A stretch of 5,618 bases of DNA from Ignavibacteria bacterium. GTDB taxonomy: Bacteria > Bacteroidota > Ignavibacteria > Ignavibacteriales > Melioribacteraceae. Of the stretch, positions 1 to 5,387 are shown piece after piece (position 1 is the first letter of the stretch; each line of letters starts with the position of its first letter). The position numbers were made by a program, and so were the translations under genes. The notes below the pieces were generated by a model that saw nothing but the letters and a program-made list of their open reading frames with translations, was not told the origin of the DNA and ran no database searches. The stretch spans positions 1 through 5,618 of the forward strand of contig QILJ01000427.1 in assembly GCA_003233295.1 (NCBI GenBank), read 5' to 3'.

Positions 1-713
1 GGAATATTGATTTTGATAGTTGATTCTTCATAAATTCTGCCGTCGCCATGACAAGCGGGGCAAGGCTTCGTAATAATTTTTCCCGTACCGTTACAATTAT
101 GACATGGTGCAATATTCACAAACTGACCAAACAAAGAACGGGAAACCTGTTTAACTTCACCCGTTCCTGAGCAGACCGAACACGTTTGATATGACGCTGG
201 ATCTTTTGCGCCGGTACCGCTGCATGTTTTACAAATGTTATGTTTTTTTAGTTTAATCTTCTTTGTTGTTCCGGTAGCAATTTCTTCTAAAGTTAATTTT
301 AAAGTTACTTTTAGATCTTGTCCTGGAGTACCTGTTGTTCTTTGTCTGCCCCGCTGTGATGAACCGCCACCGCCGAAAAACTCGTCAAAGATAGACGAAC
401 CGCCACCGAATCCGCCACCTCCGAAAATATCAGAAAAATGGCTGAAGATATCTTGTGCATTATTGAATCCATGAAAGTCCTGTCCGCCTTGAAATCCTTC
501 ATGACCAAAACGATCATATTTTGCTCGCTTCTCGTCGTTACTTAGCACTTCATATGCTTCGGCAGCTTCCTTGAATTTTTCTTCAGCTTCTTTATCATCC
601 GGATTTCTATCCGGGTGATACTGCATCGCCAATTTTCGGTAAGCTTTTTTTATCTCATCGGCGTTCGCACTTTTGCTTACACCCAAGACTTCGTAATAAT
701 CTCTTTTAGTCAT
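1..713 (-). CDS. dnaJ: Chaperone protein DnaJ (Hsp40), N-terminal 237 residues, cut by window edge
   Basis: Cytoplasmic co-chaperone that delivers unfolded clients to DnaK and stimulates its ATPase. The visible 237 codons show the full type I (class A) order. The J domain spans about residues 4-68, starting RDYYEVLGV, with the catalytic HPD at 33-35. A Gly/Phe-rich linker follows at about 70-118. The zinc-binding region has all four CxxCxGxG modules intact: CKTCSGTG at 161, CSVCSGTG at 178, CHNCNGTG at 204 and CPACHGDG at 218. The C-terminal substrate-binding and dimerisation part lies beyond the left edge; family members are usually about 370-390 residues. The ATG at 711-713 is 6 bases after the grpE stop and has an AAGGA Shine-Dalgarno inside the grpE end, so the two genes are translationally close. 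It is the last visible gene of hrcA-grpE-dnaJ. Identification is certain. Completeness cannot be judged. Confidence 0.97.
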   Translation of the reverse strand, partial: MTKRDYYEVLGVSKSANADEIKKAYRKLAMQYHPDRNPDDKEAEEKFKEAAEAYEVLSNDEKRAKYDRFGHEGFQGGQDFHGFNNAQDIFSHFSDIFGGGGFGGGSSIFDEFFGGGGSSQRGRQRTTGTPGQDLKVTLKLTLEEIATGTTKKIKLKKHNICKTCSGTGAKDPASYQTCSVCSGTGEVKQVSRSLFGQFVNIAPCHNCNGTGKIITKPCPACHGDGRIYEESTIKINI

Positions 714-719
714 TATGAT

Positions 720-1340
720 CTATTCCTTTGCATTTTCATCTTTATCAACTTCCGCTTCTTCTTTCTTTTCCATTCCTTGGCTCACAATAACCTTAGAATG
801 TTTAAGAACTTTGTCTTTATAAATATAACCAGGTTCAATTTCCTCAATTATTATATTTTCCGGGTATTCTTCCGAAGGCTGCTGGAGCAATGCCTCGTGG
901 TATTCATAGTCAAATTCTTTCCCTACAGAATCTATCTTTTTTACGCCCTGTGCTTCGAGTACTTGAGTGAATTTATCGGTTATCATTTTAAAGCCGTCCC
1001 TTACAGATTCCAAGTTGTCATTGTCAATATGCGACAATGACCTTTTCAGATCATCGTATATTGGCAAAATCTTTAGTATGAAAGGCTCTGCGGCATATTT
1101 AAAAAGAACGTCCTTTTCGTTTTCAGTTCTGCGCTTATAATTTTCAAACTCCGCAGCTCGTCTTAATAACCTATCATTTAATTCATTGTTCTTTTCTTCC
1201 AGTTCAGCAACTCTTTCTTCTAAATTTTCTAATTCAACCGAGAGGGTTGATTCCTCTTTATCAACAGCTTCTTTTTCTGTTCCCTTCTCAACTGTAATCT
1301 TTTTATCCTCTTGCGTTTTATTTTTTTTGCTCTTTTTCAT
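720..1340 (-). CDS. grpE: GrpE, nucleotide exchange factor for DnaK
   Basis: Cytoplasmic dimeric co-chaperone that releases ADP from DnaK and acts as a thermosensor in the DnaK/DnaJ/GrpE cycle. The protein has 206 residues, normal for the family. Residues 1-35 are a charged Lys/Glu-rich, probably disordered tail. Residues about 36-100 form the long dimerisation coiled coil, including the family-typical RAAEFENYKRR (61-71) and LPIYDDLKR (92-100). Residues about 125-151 hold the QVLEAQGVKKID...HEAL block. The beta-domain signature that contacts DnaK starts at G171-Y172 (GYIYKDKVLKHSKVIVSQG); its usual R-P-A is K-H-S here, a mild divergence. The C-terminal tail is acidic. The ATG is preceded by GAGGAGA (complement of 1351-1357), 10 bases upstream. 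It lies 38 bases after hrcA and 6 bases before dnaJ, so all three are most likely one transcript. Confidence 0.96.
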   Translation of the reverse strand: MKKSKKNKTQEDKKITVEKGTEKEAVDKEESTLSVELENLEERVAELEEKNNELNDRLLRRAAEFENYKRRTENEKDVLFKYAAEPFILKILPIYDDLKRSLSHIDNDNLESVRDGFKMITDKFTQVLEAQGVKKIDSVGKEFDYEYHEALLQQPSEEYPENIIIEEIEPGYIYKDKVLKHSKVIVSQGMEKKEEAEVDKDENAKE

Positions 1341-1378
1341 TTTTATATGATCTCCTCACTTTTCAATATAAACACGTT

Positions 1379-2413
1379 CTATTTTTGTAATTCCTTTGAT
1401 AGAAGTTTAGCAACATATTCGACAGCTGCTACAACTTTTGAATACTCCATTCGTTTAGGTCCGATAATACCAATAGTACCGGATGCCTCACCGACCTTAT
1501 ACTCTTTAGTTATAAGACTGTAGCTCGTAAATTTCTTCTCTCTATGTTCAGAACCAATGGTTATTCTTATATCGTTACTATCTTTTTTTAACTGGTCATC
1601 CATTACGTGGACTATAACATCTTTATCTTCAACTAATTCTATTATACTCTGGAATTGTTCAATGTCTTCAAATTCCGGCTGTGTTAAAATATTTTTTGCT
1701 CCCGCGATAACAGATTGATTCCCTTTGTCATCTTCAAATATTCTGTCGGCAGAATCAAGGAAGACCCGGACAATCGGTTTTAATTCTTTGGTGCTTAAGT
1801 TTCTAACTCTATCAACTATCGTATTTCTGATCTCGGAAAACCGTAATCCTGATAATCTCTGATTAAGAATACGTTGAACAGAGTTTAACTTATTCTGCTG
1901 AACAGATATTTGAAGTTCCACAGTAATTGTTTTTACAATTCCCGGTACAACCGTAACGACAACTAAAATTCTCGAACTGGAAAGACGTACTATCTGGATT
2001 TTTTCAAGAATATAATTGCTGATCTTCGGATAAGTAATACATGCAAGTTCATTAGTTATGTCACTTAAAATTGATGATGTTACTTTTATAAGATCATCAT
2101 CTTTTTGCGAAGCAATATTATTCTCAACAGTTCTTTTAGCCGCTTTGCTTAATTTGGGAGGTCCCATTAAGGAATCGACATAAACCCTGTAACCCTGATC
2201 GGTAGGAACTCTGCCGGCAGAAGTATGAGGATGTCCAAGAAGACCGGAGTCCTCCAGATCAGCCATAATATTCCTTATGGTTGCCGGCGATAATCCAACA
2301 TCATACTTTTTTGATATGTTTCTTGATCCAACAGGATTTGCAGTTAAAATGAACTGATGGATCACATATCTGAGTATCGATTTTTCTCTTTCACTTAATT
2401 CAGGGTTAAGCAT
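1379..2413 (-). CDS. hrcA: Heat-inducible transcription repressor HrcA
   Basis: Repressor of class I heat-shock genes. In studied bacteria it binds the CIRCE inverted repeat, and its activity depends on GroEL. The protein has 344 residues, the usual family length. The N-terminal winged-helix DNA-binding domain covers about residues 5-83, with the typical ANPVGSR (25-31), the recognition-helix region LSPATIRNIMADLE (41-54) and HTSAGRVPTDQGYRVYVD (63-80). A GAF-like dimerisation/inducer domain fills the middle. The C-terminal signature GIIGPKRM is at 315-322. The ATG start fits the family N-terminus, but no clear Shine-Dalgarno precedes it; the nearest purine run is GGGAATAAA, about 14-22 bases upstream. 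It is the first gene of hrcA-grpE-dnaJ and is divergent from purM. The expected CIRCE is not visible upstream, so how this operon is autoregulated is unclear. Confidence 0.96.
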   Translation of the reverse strand: MLNPELSEREKSILRYVIHQFILTANPVGSRNISKKYDVGLSPATIRNIMADLEDSGLLGHPHTSAGRVPTDQGYRVYVDSLMGPPKLSKAAKRTVENNIASQKDDDLIKVTSSILSDITNELACITYPKISNYILEKIQIVRLSSSRILVVVTVVPGIVKTITVELQISVQQNKLNSVQRILNQRLSGLRFSEIRNTIVDRVRNLSTKELKPIVRVFLDSADRIFEDDKGNQSVIAGAKNILTQPEFEDIEQFQSIIELVEDKDVIVHVMDDQLKKDSNDIRITIGSEHREKKFTSYSLITKEYKVGEASGTIGIIGPKRMEYSKVVAAVEYVAKLLSKELQK

Positions 2414-2455
2414 ATTATTAAATTTTTATTCCCAAATTTTAGAACTTTAAATTTA

Positions 2456-2472
2456 ATGATTTATAATATCAT
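2456..2472. promoter_or_regulatory. Imperfect palindrome, possible operator
   Basis: The 17-base ATGATTTATAATATCAT is an inverted repeat centred on base 2464. Six of eight base pairs match: ATGAT/ATCAT arms plus one inner pair. It lies 43 bases upstream of the hrcA start and about 140 bases upstream of purM, where an operator or an overlapping -10 region could sit. It does not resemble CIRCE. AT-rich DNA yields such repeats by chance, so this is only a candidate. Confidence 0.25.
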
Positions 2473-2602
2473 ATTCACTACTCTGAATTTTATTAGATGC
2501 TTAAAACATGCGGTGGTTTCTCTTTTTTTATCCTAATTATTACGAATTTTTCTCTATCTAATTTCTTGTTTTTATATCTTTACAAATCAAATATATTTTG
2601 TA

Positions 2603-2609
2603 GAGAGGA
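2603..2609 (+). promoter_or_regulatory. Shine-Dalgarno that fixes the purM TTG start
   Basis: GAGAGGA sits 4 bases before the TTG at 2614. It is the only strong ribosome binding site in the upstream region, and it places the start exactly where homology to PurM begins (STSYKSAGVDIAAG). No comparable site precedes the ATG at 2497. Confidence 0.75.
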
Positions 2610-2613
2610 TAAA

Positions 2614-3618
2614 TTGAGCACGTCGTATAAATCAGCCGGAGTTGACATTGCAGCCGGTGAAGAAACCGTAAATAAGATTAAAGAAATTGTAAAATCAACG
2701 TTTAACGATAGTGTATTATCGGATATTGGTCATTTTGGTGCGTTTTATAAAGTCGATTTTAGTAAGTATAAAGAGCCTGTAATGGTTTCCAGCGTTGACG
2801 GTGTGGGGACAAAACTAAAAGTGGCTTTTATGATGAATGTGCACAATACTGTTGGGCAGGATCTTGTGAACCATTGCGTTAACGATATTGCAGTCGGCGG
2901 GGCAACACCGCTTTATTTTATGGATTATATGGCGTTCGGAAAATTAGTGCCGGCAAAAGCAGAACAAATAATTGAAGGATTCGGCAAAGCCTGTAGAGAA
3001 AATAACGTTGCATTGATCGGCGGAGAAACAGCGGAGATGCCTGGACTATATACTGAAGACGAGTATGACATGTCCGGCACAATAGTCGGCATTGTTGATA
3101 GAGAAAAAATAATTGACGGAAAAAAGGTTCAAGAGGGTGATGTTCTAATCGGCTTCGGCTCAAACGGACTTCATACAAACGGTTATTCACTTGCACGTAA
3201 GGTTTTGTTCGGAAAATTTTCAGTCAATGATACTCCGAAAAATTTCAGCAGCACTCTGGGCGAAGAACTTCTTAAAGTACACAAATCATATTTGAAATTA
3301 ATAAAAAACATCTCAGATAAAATTAACATAAAAGCATTCTCCCACATTACCGGCGGGGGAATTATGGGAAACACTCTGCGCGTAGTTCCGGAAGGAAAAG
3401 GTCTGAATATTAATTGGTCTGCATGGGAACTTCCGGAAATATTTAAACTTATCCAAAACACCGGAAATATTTCAGATGAGGAAATGAGAAAGGCATTCAA
3501 CCTTGGCATTGGATTGATAGCAATCGCAGATAAAAATGATGTTGATTCAATAATTTCCATTGCAGAAGAATTGAATGAAACAACTTACATTATCGGGGAA
3601 GTTGTTACCTCAAAATAA
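2614..3618 (+). CDS. purM: Phosphoribosylformylglycinamidine cyclo-ligase (AIR synthetase)
   Basis: Cytoplasmic enzyme of de novo purine synthesis. It converts formylglycinamidine ribonucleotide plus ATP to 5-aminoimidazole ribonucleotide, ADP and phosphate. From the TTG start it has 334 residues, close to the roughly 345 of E. coli PurM. Family motifs occur in order: YKSAGVDIAAG (5-15), the ATP-binding DGVGTKL (62-68), NDIAVGGATPLYFMDY (90-105), GGETAEMPGLY (136-146), NGLHTNGYSL (184-193), and the Gly-rich HITGGGIMGN around 244-253. An upstream in-frame ATG at 2497 would add 39 hydrophobic residues. PurM is a soluble enzyme without such a leader, and the GAGAGGA site points to TTG. The gene stands alone, divergent from hrcA and convergent with the small membrane gene, with no other pur gene in view. 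No terminator hairpin is evident in the 44 bases after the stop. Confidence 0.95.
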   Translation: MSTSYKSAGVDIAAGEETVNKIKEIVKSTFNDSVLSDIGHFGAFYKVDFSKYKEPVMVSSVDGVGTKLKVAFMMNVHNTVGQDLVNHCVNDIAVGGATPLYFMDYMAFGKLVPAKAEQIIEGFGKACRENNVALIGGETAEMPGLYTEDEYDMSGTIVGIVDREKIIDGKKVQEGDVLIGFGSNGLHTNGYSLARKVLFGKFSVNDTPKNFSSTLGEELLKVHKSYLKLIKNISDKINIKAFSHITGGGIMGNTLRVVPEGKGLNINWSAWELPEIFKLIQNTGNISDEEMRKAFNLGIGLIAIADKNDVDSIISIAEELNETTYIIGEVVTSK

Positions 3619-3662
3619 TACGGTGATATGCTACAAAAGATCTAGAGGATTAAGAATACAAA

Positions 3663-4043
3663 TTACCTTTCCAATGATATAATAACACCGGTAACAAAAG
3701 CTATTACCCACCAAGTATATGCCAATTTGGAATAAAGGTTCAATCCTTTGTTGAAAACCACTTCCGCTCCGTTTGTAATTCGATGCCTCCATATATATAT
3801 AGCATCTATAACCATAAGAAGTAAACCGATATATCCCAGAATTCCGTGGAATGTAAAATATGTGTTTGTAGTTCCTATCATCATACATGATGTAGCGATC
3901 AGATCGAAAGTGACTGCAGCGGTTAAAAAGAATAAAACAGAATTTGAAGCCCAAGGTGTTTTGAACTCTTTGAAGATAAAAATTGTGTAAAACAATAGTG
4001 CAAGATGAACAAACGCAATACCAACAATAATAATAGGTTCCAT
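3663..4043 (-). CDS. Small four-helix integral membrane protein, HsmA/TIGR03987-like (tentative)
   Basis: This is a 126-residue, almost entirely hydrophobic protein with four predicted membrane helices at about residues 3-24, 35-56, 67-86 and 107-123, and short charged loops (KEFK at 25-28, WRHR at 85-88). The layout and the spaced residues D47, T51-S52, M54 and FHGILG (65-70) recall the HsmA (TIGR03987) family of about 130-residue bacterial membrane proteins. I give that resemblance from memory, and the sequence looks divergent. The function is unknown to me. The conserved buried Asp and His could be ligands or proton-relay residues, which is inference only. The ATG at 4041-4043 is preceded closely by an AAAGGA Shine-Dalgarno (complement of 4048-4053). 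It converges on purM (44 bases between stops) and diverges from the secreted repeat protein, so it is probably monocistronic. A second overlapping minus-strand frame at 3631-3954 is only its shadow. Confidence 0.8.
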   Translation of the reverse strand: MEPIIIVGIAFVHLALLFYTIFIFKEFKTPWASNSVLFFLTAAVTFDLIATSCMMIGTTNTYFTFHGILGYIGLLLMVIDAIYIWRHRITNGAEVVFNKGLNLYSKLAYTWWVIAFVTGVIISLER

Positions 4044-4050
4044 ATTTCCT

Positions 4051-4062
4051 TTACTTAAGTAA
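4051..4062. promoter_or_regulatory. Perfect 12-base palindrome at the membrane gene's leader
   Basis: TTACTTAAGTAA equals its own reverse complement. It overlaps the Shine-Dalgarno of the minus-strand membrane gene and begins 8 bases before its ATG. Read on the minus strand, it is preceded by a near-copy of its core (CTCAAG, then CTTAAG). It could be a repressor site or a small structure covering the ribosome binding site. Position is its main support. Confidence 0.35.
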
Positions 4063-4151
4063 CTTGAGAATAATCAAAATTTAATGACTGTAAAGCTAAT
4101 AAATATCATATGTTTATAAAAGAAAAATAATAACACAATAAATCTCTTTAT

Positions 4152-4164
4152 TGATAAATTATCA
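4152..4164. promoter_or_regulatory. Perfect 13-base inverted repeat, possible operator
   Basis: TGATAA and TTATCA flank a single central A. The repeat sits near the middle of the divergent spacer, where one regulator could control both flanking genes. Its size fits a helix-turn-helix half-site pair, but a chance origin in AT-rich DNA is possible. Confidence 0.3.
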
Positions 4165-4258
4165 GTAAGTCGGTTTTTGTTATCCAATTAAAATTAACAT
4201 GAAATAATCTGTATGTAATTTTAATAACATAATCATTATATTAAAAAATCAAATTTAT

Positions 4259-4264
4259 AAGGAT
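4259..4264 (+). promoter_or_regulatory. Shine-Dalgarno for the GTG start of the secreted protein
   Basis: AAGGAT lies 6 bases before GTG 4271. Together with the signal peptide that begins right there (MRRISFF...), it fixes the non-ATG start. Confidence 0.7.
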
Positions 4265-4270
4265 AGAATT

Positions 4271-5341
4271 GTGAGAAGGATCAGCTTTTTTATATTTGCA
4301 CTATTATTATTTCAAACAGTAATTTCTGCTCAAGATGATAATGAAGACCTAACTTGGCCTAGAGAATTTACAGTTAAAAAATTTTTAATCACAGTTTACC
4401 AGCCCCAGCTTGAATCGTTCAAAAAAAATATTCTTGAAGGGAGAATTGCAGTATCTATTAAGCCTGAAGATAAAGATATATTGTTCTGCGCGGCATGGTT
4501 CAAAGCAATGATGGAAACTGACATGGATGAGAGAATTGTTACTCTGAAAAAAATGCAAATTACAAAAATACATTTTCCTGATTATGACAACCAGAAAGTG
4601 ATTGACAAGCTTTCCAGAGTATTGGAAAAAGAGTTCGAATCATGGAATATAACCATGTCGCTTGACCGATTAACAGCATCATTGGATGATGTTGAGGACT
4701 TAAAAACAAAATCGGAAACCCTTAATAATGCTCCGCCGGATATTTACTTCAGAACAATCCCAAGTTCATTGATCTCTATTGACGGAGATCCGATCATGAA
4801 GGATGTTAAAGATTCCGGATTAGAATACGTAGTAAACACAGCTTTTTTTATAGTTAGAGAAAAAGGTAAATCAACCTATTATATTAAAGGAGGAAAGTTC
4901 TGGTATCAATCTGATGATATTACAAGCAATTGGAAAGCAACGGAAAAAGTTCCAAAAGATATTATGAAATTTGCTGAAGAAAATATTGAAGCAACAAAAC
5001 CTGATTCAATTTCTGCTTCTATAACAGAATCTCCAGCTTTGGTTGTAGTAACAAAACCATCAGAACTTATTCAGACGGACGGTGAACCCGATTATCAATC
5101 TATTGAAAACACATCACTTCTCTATGTTAAAAACACCGAGTCTGATATCATTATGGATATAAACTCACAAGAGCATTTTGTGCTGCTTGCCGGGCGCTGG
5201 TATCAATCAAAAACACTTGCTGCTGGTGATTGGAAATTTACCGAGCCTGAAAAACTACCGGAGGATTTTTCAAAAATTCCAGAGTCCTCTGATATGAGAA
5301 ATGTTAGGACAAGCGTCAGACTGTCTAAAAACCTTCGATAA
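4271..5341 (+). CDS. Secreted protein with WPRE/YQPQ domain and two 99-residue repeats, probably truncated by an IS
   Basis: The 356-residue reading frame starts at GTG. Residues 1-20 form a signal peptide (MRRIS, hydrophobic core, cleavage probably after VISA-20), so the product is exported. Residues 29-150 form an N-terminal domain with WPREF (29) and YQPQ (43-46). Two tandem repeats follow: IDGDP (170-174) and TDGEP (269-273) are 99 residues apart, WYQS (211 and 310) are 99 apart, and NWK/DWK (W221, W321) are 100 apart. From memory, this matches a poorly characterised family sometimes annotated 'carbohydrate-binding family V/XII', whose repeats include ELI.TDGEP, LLYV.NT, GRWY and LP.DF.KIP. 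Those proteins are clearly longer and continue after an 'ASV' motif. Here the match ends at T347-S348-V349. The last seven residues (RLSKNLR) and the stop appear to come from the IS beginning at 5318. The carbohydrate-binding label is unproven, and the function is unknown. Confidence 0.85.
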   Translation: MRRISFFIFALLLFQTVISAQDDNEDLTWPREFTVKKFLITVYQPQLESFKKNILEGRIAVSIKPEDKDILFCAAWFKAMMETDMDERIVTLKKMQITKIHFPDYDNQKVIDKLSRVLEKEFESWNITMSLDRLTASLDDVEDLKTKSETLNNAPPDIYFRTIPSSLISIDGDPIMKDVKDSGLEYVVNTAFFIVREKGKSTYYIKGGKFWYQSDDITSNWKATEKVPKDIMKFAEENIEATKPDSISASITESPALVVVTKPSELIQTDGEPDYQSIENTSLLYVKNTESDIIMDINSQEHFVLLAGRWYQSKTLAAGDWKFTEPEKLPEDFSKIPESSDMRNVRTSVRLSKNLR

Positions 5342-5358
5342 CTTCATAAAAATTTTTA

Positions 5359-5381
5359 TCTTTGGAGAGTAAACCCAAAGG
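5359..5381 (+). promoter_or_regulatory. Hairpin overlapping the transposase ribosome binding site
   Basis: CTTTGG (5360-5365) pairs with CCAAAG (5375-5380) across a 9-base loop. A U-G wobble (5359/5381) can extend the stem to seven pairs. The 3' arm covers most of the AAAGGGA Shine-Dalgarno (5377-5383) of the transposase starting at 5388. Such structures are known in several IS families to limit translation from read-through transcripts. That role here is inferred. Confidence 0.4.
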
Positions 5382-5387
5382 GAAAAG

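Larger units (their letters stand above)
2414..2613. other. Divergent intergenic spacer hrcA/purM
   Basis: This 200-base AT-rich spacer must hold the promoters for the hrcA operon (minus) and purM (plus). I see no CIRCE half-sites (TTAGCACTC or GAGTGCTAA), no riboswitch-like structure and no convincing sigma-70 or Bacteroidetes-type (TTG ... TAnnTTTG) promoter pair. A TATCTTTA at 2575-2582 matches seven of eight positions of the TAnnTTTG -7 element, but it has no suitably spaced TTG upstream. The plus-strand frame stays open from 2497 to the purM start and would encode a Phe/Leu/Ile-rich peptide. I read this as chance translation of T-rich non-coding DNA. Confidence 0.7.
4044..4270. other. 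Divergent AT-rich spacer between membrane gene and secreted-protein gene
   Basis: This 227-base, very AT-rich stretch must carry the promoters of both flanking genes. It contains perfect palindromes at 4051-4062 and 4152-4164, and AT-only inverted arms TTTTAATA (4219-4226) and TATTAAAA (4239-4246). A weak promoter reading for the plus strand is TTGTTA at 4177-4182 with an A/T-rich -10 region around 4200-4208, but it is not convincing. I see no RNA gene or small coding frame with a ribosome binding site. Confidence 0.6.

Noticed and set aside
235..474. Pro-rich plus-strand frame that looks like a secreted low-complexity protein
   Set aside because: Its prolines are the reverse complement of the Gly codons in the DnaJ Gly/Phe linker, so it is a shadow frame.
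542..550. TTAGCACTT, nearly a CIRCE half-site
   Set aside because: It lies inside the dnaJ J-domain codons (E-V-L-S), and no GAGTGCTAA partner follows 9 bases later, so it is a coincidence.
615..1040. 141-residue plus-strand frame, Phe-rich
   Set aside because: Antisense shadow of dnaJ and grpE; it has no start signals and a biased composition.
2497..2613. 39-residue hydrophobic N-terminal extension of purM
   Set aside because: No Shine-Dalgarno precedes the ATG, PurM is soluble, and homology begins right after the TTG with its strong ribosome binding site. The Phe/Leu-rich peptide comes from T-rich spacer DNA.
3183..3560. Minus-strand frame of 125 residues inside purM
   Set aside because: It is fully antisense to conserved PurM coding sequence, with no independent evidence.
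3619..3662. Possible bidirectional terminator between purM and the membrane gene
   Set aside because: No stem-loop followed by a T-run could be drawn in this 44-base gap; only a short TCTAGA palindrome is present.
4219..4246. TTTTAATA/TATTAAAA inverted repeat as a terminator or operator
   Set aside because: The arms are AT-only with a 12-base loop, in very AT-rich DNA. The structure would be weak and is easily expected by chance.
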